Assembly (NCBI GenBank): GCA_964653285.1
Contig: CAZZEX010000034.1
Location: 1-46,014, forward strand
From: CAZZEX01 sp964653285
GTDB lineage: Bacteria > Chloroflexota > Anaerolineae > B4-G1
Reading direction: 5' to 3'
DNA: 46,014 nucleotides
Shown in pieces: positions 1-6,656 of this stretch (within the stretch, counting starts at the first letter, position 1; each line of letters begins with the position of its first letter). Both the position numbers and the translations under genes were made by a program. The notes beneath the pieces were generated by a model that worked only from the letters and a program-made list of their open reading frames with translations, was not told the origin of the DNA and ran no database searches.

Positions 1-2
1 AC

Positions 3-371
3 GACGTGGGCTCCCTCTGCTGGCGTAACATCATCATCATGCGCCACGACAAACGCCGCTTCGTGCCGCAGGTGGACTTCATCACCACGCCTGGCTACCT
101 GACCGGCCCCGGCGCTCGCGAGGAAGCCGGTCTCCCGCCCGGCACCGGTCCCTACCGCGTCGTAAGCACACTGGCGCTCTTGGACTTCGAGCCGGAGACA
201 AAACGCATGCGGCTCCTGGCTACCCACCCGGGCGTCACTGTCGAGCAGGTGATCGGGAATACCGGCTTCGAGTTGATCATCCCCGACGAGGTGGGCCAGA
301 ACGAGCCGCCGACGGCGGAGGAACTGCGCCTCCTGCGGGAGGAGATCGACCCGGAGAGATTCTACATCTGA
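3..371 (+). CDS. CoA-transferase beta subunit, C-terminal part (cut by window edge)
   Basis: The frame is open to the first bases of the window, so the true start lies upstream; about 122 residues remain of a family that usually has about 250. The residues match the C-terminal half of class I CoA-transferase beta subunits of the GctB/IpdB type: an RHDKRRF stretch, VDFITTPGYL, a GTGPYRVVST strand, an HPGV motif and TGFEL near the end. Such subunits pair with an alpha subunit, expected just upstream, and move CoA between acyl groups in the cytoplasm. The glutamate that forms the thioester is not in the visible part. The substrate cannot be read from this fragment. The last 26 bases are nearly duplicated just before the next gene. 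Confidence 0.8.
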   Translation, partial: DVGSLCWRNIIIMRHDKRRFVPQVDFITTPGYLTGPGAREEAGLPPGTGPYRVVSTLALLDFEPETKRMRLLATHPGVTVEQVIGNTGFELIIPDEVGQNEPPTAEELRLLREEIDPERFYI

Positions 372-374
372 TGC

Positions 375-402
375 ATTAGCCGTTAGCGGTTGGCCGTTAG
401 CA
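375..402. repeat. Degenerate heptanucleotide repeat, four units
   Basis: Four 7-bp units in a row (attagcc, gttagcg, gttggcc, gttagca) fill the gap between the CoA-transferase and the lipid kinase. The same repeat style recurs at 3467-3487, 15309-15336, 20193-20269, 31113-31154, 33753-33780 and 38170-38225. Confidence 0.65.
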
Positions 403-430
403 GGATTGACCCGGAGGGGGTCTACATCTG

Positions 431-1378
431 GTGGCCAGATACAAGGTCATCGTCAACCCGATTGCCGGTGGAGGGGCCGGCGAGCAGGCTATCCTCCGTA
501 TTGAGCGTATGCTGAGCGGGTACGGCCTGGATTTCGACCTGGTGCGCACCGAACGTCCCTGGCACGCCGCTGACCTGGCCCAGGAGGCCGTCGCCGCGGG
601 GTATGACGCTGTGATCGCGCTGGGCGGAGACGGCACCTCCAATGAGGTGCTCAATGGTCTGGTGCAGGCTAAGCAAGCCGGCGTAGGGACGTGCGCGATG
701 GGCGTGCTGTGCGTCGGCACTGGCAACGACTTCGCCTACGGCGTGGGCATCCCCCTCGATCTGGAAGAGGGCTGCCGGGCGCTGGCCCGGGGTCGCACGC
801 GGTGGATTGATGTTGGGCATGCGGCCGGTATGCGCTACTTCGGCAACGGCATCGGCATTGGCTTCGACGCCGTTGTCAACATCCAGGCAGCCCGCATGAC
901 TCGCGTGCGCGGTTTCCTCCGCTACCTCCTGGCCGTGCTCAGGACGCTCCTGTTCTACTACCATGCCCCACTGACCACCATCCAGGTTGATGAACAGGTA
1001 ATCGAGCAGCCCACATTAATGACCTCCGTGATGAACGGGCGGCGCATGGGAGGCGGTTTTCTGATGACTCCCGATGCCGCACCCGATGATGGCTTATTCG
1101 ACTTCTGTATCGCTGCCAAGATGAATCAGTTGCAGATGCTCTCCTTCGTTCCCCGGTTCTTGCGCGGCACGCAGGGGGGCGAGAAACGGATTACGATGGG
1201 CCGGGCGCGGCGGGTGGTGGTCACCTGCAAGGAGAGCAGCCTGGTGGCCCATGCCGATGGCGAGACGCTCTGCCTGGATGCCCATCGGCTGGAATTGGAA
1301 CTGCTGCCGCGCCATATCGAGGTCATCTGTCAGCCGACCCCCACCCCCGGCCCTTCCCCCTACGAGGAGGAAGGGTGA
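431..1378 (+). CDS. Diacylglycerol/lipid kinase family protein (YegS/DgkB type)
   Basis: This 315-residue protein has the DAGK catalytic-domain signature: IVNPIAGGGAG near the N-terminus, ALGGDGTSNEVLNG for nucleotide binding, and a GTGNDFAYG block. The C-terminal half carries the beta-rich YegS-type lipid-binding domain. The family phosphorylates diacylglycerol or related lipids at the membrane face with ATP. The GTG start is preceded by a purine-rich GGAGGGGG. The gene overlaps the following acyltransferase by four bases (GTGA), and the pair fits phospholipid or lipid-precursor remodelling. The last residues (TPTPGPSPYEEEG) are low complexity and come from a palindromic repeat that has supplied both the C-terminus and the next gene's start region. 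The exact lipid substrate is unknown. Confidence 0.85.
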   Translation: MARYKVIVNPIAGGGAGEQAILRIERMLSGYGLDFDLVRTERPWHAADLAQEAVAAGYDAVIALGGDGTSNEVLNGLVQAKQAGVGTCAMGVLCVGTGNDFAYGVGIPLDLEEGCRALARGRTRWIDVGHAAGMRYFGNGIGIGFDAVVNIQAARMTRVRGFLRYLLAVLRTLLFYYHAPLTTIQVDEQVIEQPTLMTSVMNGRRMGGGFLMTPDAAPDDGLFDFCIAAKMNQLQMLSFVPRFLRGTQGGEKRITMGRARRVVVTCKESSLVAHADGETLCLDAHRLELELLPRHIEVICQPTPTPGPSPYEEEG

Positions 1379-1432
1379 CCAATGGCCCCCACATCCTCAA
1401 CGCTTCTGGCTACGAGGGGGAAGAAGGGCCAG
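1335..1432. repeat. Palindromic repeat at the lipid kinase/acyltransferase junction
   Basis: The core CCTTCCCCCTACGAGGAGG followed by AAGG is an interrupted palindrome, and a related half (TACGAGGGGGAAG) follows about 55 bases later. It encodes the last residues of the kinase and the first of the acyltransferase. Relatives lie at 7254-7320, 17704-17750, 19507-19560, 21602-21645, 29090-29130 and 29600-30062. Confidence 0.6.
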
Positions 1433-2136
1433 TGACGCTCACCCACCGGGTGGTGACCTCGACGATCAAGGGCCTGACACGCTTGCTGTGTCGGGTGGAC
1501 GATGCACAGTTGGCACAGGTGCCAGAGCGTGGGCCGCTCATTCTCGTCGCCAACCACGTCAATTTCCTGGAAGTGCCCGTCTTGTACACACATCTGCAGC
1601 CGCGCCCGGTGACCGGCTTTGTGAAGGCCGAGCACCTGGACAATCCCATCATGGGACCGCTGCTGTTTGCTCTGTGGAGGGGCATTCCGTTGCACCGGGG
1701 CGAGGCCGACATGGTCGCTCTCCGCCAGGCATTAGAGGCGCTGGAAGCAGGCTACATCCTGGCCGTGGCCCCTGAGGGCACCCGCAGCGGTAACGGGTGC
1801 TTGCAGCGGGGCCACCCCGGTGTCGCGTTCCTGGCATTGCACAGCGGCGCGCCCTTGCTGCCCGTGGCTTACTACGGCGGGGAACTATTCTGGCGCAACC
1901 TGTCCCGCCTGCGCCGCACCGATTTCCACATCGTCGTAGGCCGGCCGTTCTACCTGGACGCTGGCGGGGTTAAGGTGACTCGCCAGGTACGCCAGCAGAT
2001 GGCTGACGAGATTGTGTACCAGGTGGCGACGTTGCTTCCCCCGGCCTATCGGGGCGTCTACTCCGACCTGACGACCGCCACCGAGACGTATCTCTACTTT
2101 CCCTCCGGCGCGGAAAGCAGCCTTCATCGCGCATAA
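1375..2136 (+). CDS. PlsC-family 1-acylglycerol-3-phosphate acyltransferase
   Basis: This is a 253-residue member of the PlsC/LPLAT family, which transfers a fatty acyl group to lysophosphatidic acid or similar acceptors at the membrane. Motif I reads NHVNFLEVP, so the usual HX4D is HX4E here. Motif III is present as APEGTRSGNG and a later block is PLLPVAYYG. The annotated GTG overlaps the upstream stop. Because the first 19 codons derive from a repeat, the GTG at 1432, directly before TLTHRVVTS, is a reasonable alternative start. Coupling to the lipid kinase suggests a shared role in phospholipid synthesis or recycling. Motif I should be checked before assuming normal catalysis. Confidence 0.8.
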   Translation: MTNGPHILNASGYEGEEGPVTLTHRVVTSTIKGLTRLLCRVDDAQLAQVPERGPLILVANHVNFLEVPVLYTHLQPRPVTGFVKAEHLDNPIMGPLLFALWRGIPLHRGEADMVALRQALEALEAGYILAVAPEGTRSGNGCLQRGHPGVAFLALHSGAPLLPVAYYGGELFWRNLSRLRRTDFHIVVGRPFYLDAGGVKVTRQVRQQMADEIVYQVATLLPPAYRGVYSDLTTATETYLYFPSGAESSLHRA

Positions 2137-2142
2137 TCCCCA

Positions 2143-2299
2143 TCCCCGCCCAGCACAGGAGTTGGGGGTCCGAGGTGCCCTTAGAAAGTGCGCCTGGCTG
2201 GCCGATAACCAGGGCCTGTATTCGTGGCTCGTGCCAGCGCACCTGCACGGCAATGACCGGGGGCAGGTTCTCGTCAATCAAGAAACCAGGTGCGCTCAT
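2143..2299 (-). pseudogene. DUF5615 PIN-like toxin, N-terminal remnant
   Basis: Read on the minus strand from the ATG at 2299, the frame gives MSAPGFLIDENLPP and then about 40 more plausible residues, ending near PQLLCWA. The FLIDENLP start is typical of DUF5615 PIN-like proteins, which are toxin candidates usually paired with DUF433 proteins. Intact members have about 110-120 residues. Here the similarity ends after about 50 and the frame runs into the 3' end of the acyltransferase gene on the other strand. It is therefore most likely a truncated relic. It overlaps the stop of the ORF upstream of it by one base, as in a genuine two-gene module. Confidence 0.5.
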
Positions 2300-2463
2300 C
2301 ACTCCAACGCAGAGTGGGGATGTGACTCCAGTTGGCGCTGGCGGATCATCATGCGCAGACGCTGAACAGCAGGCGGTGGATTACGCTCCTGCTCTCGGCG
2401 CATACGTTCGCCGTGTTCTTTCCACGCCTGCAAGTAGGCATCTACTTGTTCCTGGTATGGCAA
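2299..2463 (-). pseudogene. Probable antitoxin partner, remnant
   Basis: A minus-strand open frame codes for a highly charged segment (EQVDAYLQAWKEHGERMRR, then QRLRMMIRQRQLE) that stops at 2299-2301, overlapping the start of the DUF5615 remnant. Position and overlap fit the antitoxin half of a two-gene module. The frame has no convincing start: the first ATG (2403) leaves 34 residues, and a stop precedes the TTG at 2463. I cannot name the family with certainty. Confidence 0.35.
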
Positions 2464-2491
2464 TTATACTACACTTCATTTCCACGGGCAA
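2463..2491 (-). promoter_or_regulatory. Possible minus-strand promoter for the toxin-antitoxin relic
   Basis: On the minus strand TTGCCC (2486-2491) and TATAAT (2463-2468) are separated by 17 bases. They point toward the relic module. The -10 is perfect; the -35 matches at three positions. Confidence 0.35.
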
Positions 2492-2546
2492 CGCGTGCCG
2501 GAAAAATCGGAAAGGTTGATCACCCACCACAACCGTTTAACCGGAC

Positions 2547-2575
2547 TTGACAAATCGTGCACTTTCCGATATAGT
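2547..2575 (+). promoter_or_regulatory. Strong sigma-70-type promoter of the lytic transglycosylase
   Basis: TTGACA (2547-2552), a 17-base spacer and TATAGT (2570-2575) give an almost consensus housekeeping promoter. Transcription would begin near 2582 and run into the hairpin at 2586-2607. Confidence 0.8.
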
Positions 2576-2585
2576 AGTGGCAATT

Positions 2586-2607
2586 CCCCCACACCTCACA
2601 GTGGGGG
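2586..2607 (+). promoter_or_regulatory. 5' UTR hairpin touching the Shine-Dalgarno region
   Basis: CCCCCAC and GTGGGGG form a perfect 7-bp stem around an 8-base loop at the very start of the predicted transcript. The GGGGGAGAGGAG that can serve as ribosome-binding sequence (2603-2613) begins inside the 3' arm. The stem could protect the RNA end or limit translation. Confidence 0.5.
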
Positions 2608-2627
2608 AGAGGAGTAACCACACCCCA

Positions 2628-3443
2628 ATGCAGCGATGGCACTTGACTCTTGCCGTTGCACTCCTGGCGGCAATGACAGTTCTTGTGTTTCCCTATCCTG
2701 CCCTCGCGCAGAGCGGGAGTCCTTCTGGCGACCCTCGTCTATCCCCATACTGGGACCCCGCTGTCAGCCGCTGGGAACCTATCATCCTCCAGTACGCCCA
2801 GCAACGGAACCTGGACCCAGACCTCATCGCGTCCGTCATCTGGAAGGAATCCCTGGGCCGTCCGAGGGAGTGCGGCCCGGCCGGGGCCGTTGGGCTGATG
2901 GGGGTGATGCCGTTCGAATGGCGGCCCAGCGCCGATGAACTGGAGAACCCGTGGACGAACCTATTCTGGGGAGCGCGGGCGCTGGCCCACACTATCCGTG
3001 ATGGAGATGGCGACCTGTACTACTCGCTGGCTGCTTATAACGGCGGGTGGGGAAAGATTCACCAGCGCGGCACGCGCCGCTACGCGACCGCTGTTCTGGA
3101 TCATTACGCCCGCGCTATCGCCGCTCGGTACGAATTGCCTGCCGACGGCGATTGGATCGCTATCTTTGCCGTAGAAGGGACACCCGGTCCCCAAACCATC
3201 ACCGTGCTCGGTCCACAGCGCCCACTGGCTCGCTACACCGAGCGGCGCTGGGTCCAAGCCGATATCCCCATTGTGCCAGCCGGTGTCACACCCCATGCCA
3301 CCGCTATCACCTTTGCGGACGAGCGGGACGTGGAGTGTCAGGTGCGCGTGTGGCTGGTCGCAGAAGACGGTTCCCCCCTTACGTCCTCTACAGCGCAGAC
3401 CCTCTCTTCCCCCCATATGACGGCTACGAACGACACACAGTAG
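2628..3443 (+). CDS. Secreted lytic transglycosylase (SLT/lysozyme-like fold)
   Basis: Starting at the ATG at 2628, with a GGGGAGAGGAG ribosome site upstream, gives 271 residues. Residues 1-27 form a Sec signal peptide (hydrophobic core LTLAVALLAAMTVLV, cleavage after ALA). The SLT domain follows. The catalytic glutamate is probably E74 in SVIWKESLG, followed by GAVGLMGVMPFEW and AAYNGGWGKI, which correspond to the conserved G-x-M-Q-x-M-P and A-Y-N-x-G motifs. The enzyme would cleave the glycan strand of peptidoglycan outside the membrane. The C-terminal 100 residues look beta-rich and I do not recognise them. An upstream extension of the frame is possible but would span the promoter and lack a ribosome site. 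Confidence 0.85.
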   Translation: MQRWHLTLAVALLAAMTVLVFPYPALAQSGSPSGDPRLSPYWDPAVSRWEPIILQYAQQRNLDPDLIASVIWKESLGRPRECGPAGAVGLMGVMPFEWRPSADELENPWTNLFWGARALAHTIRDGDGDLYYSLAAYNGGWGKIHQRGTRRYATAVLDHYARAIAARYELPADGDWIAIFAVEGTPGPQTITVLGPQRPLARYTERRWVQADIPIVPAGVTPHATAITFADERDVECQVRVWLVAEDGSPLTSSTAQTLSSPHMTATNDTQ

Positions 3444-3466
3444 TGAGATTCCCCTCTAAGTTCGAA

Positions 3467-3487
3467 CGGCTAGCCGCTAATGGCTAA
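3467..3487. repeat. Short heptanucleotide repeat, three units
   Basis: The units cggctag, ccgctaa and tggctaa lie in the intergenic gap after the transglycosylase. They are close to the reverse complement of the array at 375-402. Confidence 0.5.
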
Positions 3488-3493
3488 CTCCTG

Positions 3494-3522
3494 TTGACCT
3501 CTCTCAGCCTTTGTGCTATCAT
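3494..3522 (+). promoter_or_regulatory. Promoter upstream of the small membrane peptide
   Basis: TTGACC (3494-3499), 17 bases, then TATCAT (3517-3522). Both boxes match the consensus at five of six positions. It lies 44 bases before the ATG of the 33-codon ORF. Confidence 0.65.
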
Positions 3523-3565
3523 GCCCATGGTTCTGTTTTGCTACGTCCATCAAGAGGTGTGTGCT

Positions 3566-3667
3566 ATGGTGAACCTATTCCTGCGCTCAACGCTCGTGCT
3601 CGCCCTGCTGTTCGCCGTTGGGATGATGGCGGTCGCCTACTTCGATCTCTCAAGGGTGGGATCGTGA
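3566..3667 (+). CDS. Small single-helix membrane peptide, 33 residues
   Basis: This ORF starts with ATG at 3566 after AAGAGGTGTG, a fair ribosome site. It encodes MVNLFLRSTLVLALLFAVG, continues with MMAVAYFDLSRVGS and stops at 3665. Residues 5-25 are a clear hydrophobic helix flanked by an arginine and a polar C-terminal tail. The ORF has its own well-formed promoter, and the next gene begins 12 bases after its stop, so the two are probably cotranscribed. I do not recognise a family. The combination of promoter, ribosome site and helix supports expression; conservation in relatives would decide it. Confidence 0.5.
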   Translation: MVNLFLRSTLVLALLFAVGMMAVAYFDLSRVGS

Positions 3668-3678
3668 TCGGATAAGCG

Positions 3679-4518
3679 ATGAGCGCGCTCACCATCCGCT
3701 TCCTTGGTACCTCCGCCGCCCGCCCTATCCCCCGCTGGGGCTGCACCTGTCCCCAGTGCGCTGCCGCCCGGACAGACCCTCGCGCCCGGCGCACCCGCTC
3801 CGCCATCCTGGTCAACGGCACGCTGCTGGTGGACGCTGGCCCGGACATCTACGCCCAACTGTACGCCATTTCCTACGGAGACCTGGCCCACATTGACCAC
3901 ATCATCATCACTCACCCCCACGCCGACCACTACCTGGGGCTGGATGACCTGGCAGCGCTCCGCCGCATCTCCCAACTCCCCGTCCTGCCCATCTACGCCC
4001 TCTCCGACGGCTGGAGCCGCATCCAGGGGGGCTTCCGTTACCTCATCGCCGCCGAGGCCAGCGAGTACGACCGTCGGCCCTTCGCCCGGCGCGAAATCCG
4101 ACTGAATGAGCCGCTCCATCTCCCCGGAGGACTCACCGTGACTCCTCTCGACACCCACCACACCCAGCCCTTCACTACCGCTGGCCTGCTGATCGAGCGA
4201 GATGGCGTGCGTGTCTTCTACGCTCCTGACTTTCACCACGCCGACCCAGTCCTGGTGTGCCCTGTGGAACTGCTGATCTTGGATGGCTCCTTCCTCACCC
4301 GCGAGCAGATGGACGCCCGCTATACGCCGTTGTTGGAGGAAGGCCAGGGTCGCCACATGCCCATCGTCGAGGGAGCCCAATGGGCCAGATTGGCTGGCGC
4401 TCGGCGGGTCATCTTCACTCACATTGGTCACCTCCGGCGCACGCCAGAGCAGGTGCTGACCTTGTTGCCGAGCGGCAGATTCACGTTAGCATACGACGGC
4501 TTGACAGTCACGTTGTGA
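3679..4518 (+). CDS. MBL-fold metallo-hydrolase, PhnP-like
   Basis: This 279-residue protein has the metallo-beta-lactamase metal-binding signature ITHPHADHYLGLDDL and a further zinc-binding CTCPQC element near residues 20-25, as in PhnP-type enzymes. Later conserved parts are the DTHHTQPF histidine pair, VFYAPDFHH and a C-terminal IFTHIGH. PhnP proteins are cyclic phosphodiesterases acting on phosphoribosyl cyclic phosphate in phosphonate use. No other phn gene is nearby, so the substrate here is open, and a broader cyclic-nucleotide or tRNA-related phosphodiesterase role is equally possible. It probably shares a transcript with the small membrane peptide 12 bases upstream. Confidence 0.8.
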   Translation: MSALTIRFLGTSAARPIPRWGCTCPQCAAARTDPRARRTRSAILVNGTLLVDAGPDIYAQLYAISYGDLAHIDHIIITHPHADHYLGLDDLAALRRISQLPVLPIYALSDGWSRIQGGFRYLIAAEASEYDRRPFARREIRLNEPLHLPGGLTVTPLDTHHTQPFTTAGLLIERDGVRVFYAPDFHHADPVLVCPVELLILDGSFLTREQMDARYTPLLEEGQGRHMPIVEGAQWARLAGARRVIFTHIGHLRRTPEQVLTLLPSGRFTLAYDGLTVTL

Positions 4519-4520
4519 CT

Positions 4521-4548
4521 TTGCGTCGGTGCTGCTTTGGTGTACAAT
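4521..4548 (+). promoter_or_regulatory. Putative promoter overlapping the 22-bp palindrome
   Basis: TTGCGT (4521-4526), a 16-base spacer and TACAAT (4543-4548). The -10 sits inside the palindrome at 4538-4559, the geometry expected for a repressed promoter. Confidence 0.4.
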
Positions 4549-4559
4549 ATTGTACACCA
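4538..4559. promoter_or_regulatory. Perfect 22-bp palindrome, operator candidate
   Basis: The half site TGGTGTACAAT is followed directly by its exact reverse complement, with no spacer and no mismatch. It is A+T-rich at the centre and lies about 120 bases before the membrane protein at 4676. A dimeric regulator binding here would cover the predicted -10. No adjacent regulator gene is visible. Confidence 0.6.
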
Positions 4560-4675
4560 TAGGGAGGTAACCCCAGCAAACGACCCCAAGATTCTGTTGT
4601 ATCACATGACCATGGTACGGTGTGCGATTTTCCACACCCAGCGATGAGCTGTATTTATCCCACAGGAGGTTACTC

Positions 4676-5161
4676 GTGACTGGAAAAGCGGGGCTGAAAG
4701 CAGGACTGATTGGTGCGGCCATCATATTGGTGGTGACGTTGCTCAACCAGATACCGGGCGTCGGATGCGTTTGCTGTCCGGTGACCTTTCTGGTATACGC
4801 TGGTATCGGGGCGCTGGCCGGGTTCTTCCTGACCCCGCCGCGTACCGCTGGTGCCGGGGCTGGGGCAGGGGCCATCGCCGGACTGATCAGCGGAGCGGTC
4901 AGTGGGCTGGCCTGGAGCATCATCATGGCCATTCAAATGGCGCTTACTGGTCCGGAGGAGATTGTTTCGGCTATAGACCCCGAGATGGTGCGACAGTTAG
5001 CCGAACTTGGCGTTGACATCGACCCGGAGATGCTCGCCATGTTCTCGGGCGTCGGCGGGGGGGCTCTCGTTGGCAGCCTGTGCTGCCTGACGGGCCTGGC
5101 CGCTGGCGCTGCGCTGGGAGCCATCGGCGGGGTCATCTTCGCCGCCGTCAAAGCCGACTGA
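4676..5161 (+). CDS. Glycine/alanine-rich multi-pass membrane protein of unknown function
   Basis: The GTG at 4676 is chosen because a full AGGAGGT ribosome site lies five bases upstream; a longer frame begins at 4622 but has no such site. The 161 residues contain four hydrophobic segments: residues about 5-25, 33-52, 60-88 and 130-158. Between the third and fourth there is an acidic, non-membrane loop with two DPEM copies (IDPEMVRQLAELGV, IDPEMLAMF). GxxxG-like glycine spacing (AGAGAGAGAIAG) suggests tightly packed helices. I do not recognise a family. It is preceded by the perfect 22-bp palindrome and a long leader, so it may be regulated. Confidence 0.6.
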   Translation: MTGKAGLKAGLIGAAIILVVTLLNQIPGVGCVCCPVTFLVYAGIGALAGFFLTPPRTAGAGAGAGAIAGLISGAVSGLAWSIIMAIQMALTGPEEIVSAIDPEMVRQLAELGVDIDPEMLAMFSGVGGGALVGSLCCLTGLAAGAALGAIGGVIFAAVKAD

Positions 5162-5219
5162 GGAACAGAGAGCCTGCCGAGTAAGCGTCCAGGGTACCTC
5201 GGATTGGAAGAGATCGGCG

Positions 5220-6596
5220 ATGCAACACAACCGAATGAATGACGCGGAAGGCAGTGTTCTCTCTGTCACTCTTGTCGCGGCCGAGGGACAGACCTGCACA
5301 GGCGTTGAACTCTCGGGCAACGTCTCAACACTTCCGTCCTCTCGCCCTCTGGGCCAGCAACAGGCGGTTCGTGAACTGTTTCACAACCGCGACTTCAAAC
5401 TGCTCTGGGCTGGACAGTTGCTCTCCCAGATCGGCGATCAGTGTCTGCTGATCGCAGCGATCGCGCTGATCTCCAACCTCTCCAGTTCGCCGTTGGCGAT
5501 GCTCATCCCCGCCATCTCGATTGCCATCCCACAAGTCATCTTCGGGTTGGTGGGTGGGGTGATGGCCGACCGCTGGAATCGCAAATTGGTGATGATTGGG
5601 TCCGACGTGCTGCGTGGGCTCATCGTTCTCTGCGTCATCCTCGTCAGCAGTGTCCAGCAACTCTGGATCCTCTACCTCGCGGCAGCAGGGCTGGCCCTGG
5701 TGGGCGTCTTCTTCTACCCGGCGCGCAACGCGGTCATCCCTAATCTCGTGCCGGCCGGCCTGCTTTTGGCGGCTAATAGCCTGATCCAGGGCAGTACCAT
5801 CATCGGGCTCATCGTGGGTCCGGCCATCGCCGGTGCGGCGGTCGAGTTGTGGATGCCATCCGCCATCATCTTCGACAGCGTGACGTTCTTCATCTCCGCG
5901 ATCATCATTGCTGCGATGAACGTCCCTCAAACGGCGTCAGAGCAGCCGCCCATGGCCGAGGAGAACACCGTCTGGGAGGATATGAAGATCGGGATCAACT
6001 TCATCCGCCACAGCCGGGCCTTGAGCCAGGTGTTGGTCGTCACGACCATCGCCACGTTGGGGATCGGGGCAATTGTGTTGCTGGCCATCCCCCACCTGAA
6101 GACGCAGTTAGAGGCCGGCGGCCTGGAGTACGGAATCGCGATGAGTATGCTCGGCCTGGGCTCTGTGCTGGGCGGGCTGATGGTCGGCCGGCTCTCACGA
6201 CGGCTTTCGACGAGCACCATCGTGGGCGGGATGCTGGTCCTGGCAGGGACAGCCATCGTCGCCTTTGCCTTCGCGCCGAACTATGCTGTCGTGTTGGTCA
6301 GCATCACCATCATCGGCGCGTGCGTCGTGATGGCCCGTGGGGCGCTGGATACGATTTCACAGGTGCTCTCACCCGACGCAGTGCGTGGGCGGGTGCAATC
6401 GGTGGTCAACCTGCTCATCGTCGCAGCCACCGCTGTGGGGGAAGGTCTCTCGGCTGTGCTCGGCTCTCTGATCAGCGTGCAGGTCGTCTTTTTATCGGCC
6501 GGAGTCGTGACGACGCTGACCGGCGTGGCGGCGATCTTTGTCCTGCGTGGCGCGGCCCGGCTGGTGAGCAGCAGGGCAGTGGTGGGAGAGACGTAA
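5220..6596 (+). CDS. MFS transporter, 12-helix exporter type
   Basis: This 458-residue protein is a major facilitator superfamily member of the MFS_3/EntS-like type. After a polar N-terminal tail of about 50 residues comes the typical entry LFHNRDFKLLWAGQLLSQIGD and then helix 1. The loop between helices 2 and 3 contains GGVMADRWNRKLVMIGSD, matching the MFS motif G-x-x-x-D-R-x-x-R. A central cytoplasmic loop (SEQPPMAEENTVWEDMKIG) separates the two six-helix halves. It would use an ion gradient to export drugs, siderophores or metabolites. GGAAGAG precedes the ATG, but the long tail means a later start is possible. It ends 60 bases before the aminotransferase, so it could be the transporter for that pathway. 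Confidence 0.8.
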   Translation: MQHNRMNDAEGSVLSVTLVAAEGQTCTGVELSGNVSTLPSSRPLGQQQAVRELFHNRDFKLLWAGQLLSQIGDQCLLIAAIALISNLSSSPLAMLIPAISIAIPQVIFGLVGGVMADRWNRKLVMIGSDVLRGLIVLCVILVSSVQQLWILYLAAAGLALVGVFFYPARNAVIPNLVPAGLLLAANSLIQGSTIIGLIVGPAIAGAAVELWMPSAIIFDSVTFFISAIIIAAMNVPQTASEQPPMAEENTVWEDMKIGINFIRHSRALSQVLVVTTIATLGIGAIVLLAIPHLKTQLEAGGLEYGIAMSMLGLGSVLGGLMVGRLSRRLSTSTIVGGMLVLAGTAIVAFAFAPNYAVVLVSITIIGACVVMARGALDTISQVLSPDAVRGRVQSVVNLLIVAATAVGEGLSAVLGSLISVQVVFLSAGVVTTLTGVAAIFVLRGAARLVSSRAVVGET

Positions 6597-6656
6597 TACG
6601 CAACACGCAGCATAGGCTACGTATATCAGGAACCAACATCCCCAGGAGGTATAACA

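Noticed and set aside
4501..4529. Promoter starting at TTGACA 4501
   Set aside because: The -35 is perfect but lies in the end of the upstream gene, and at 16-18 bases only CGTCGG-like sequence is found instead of a -10.
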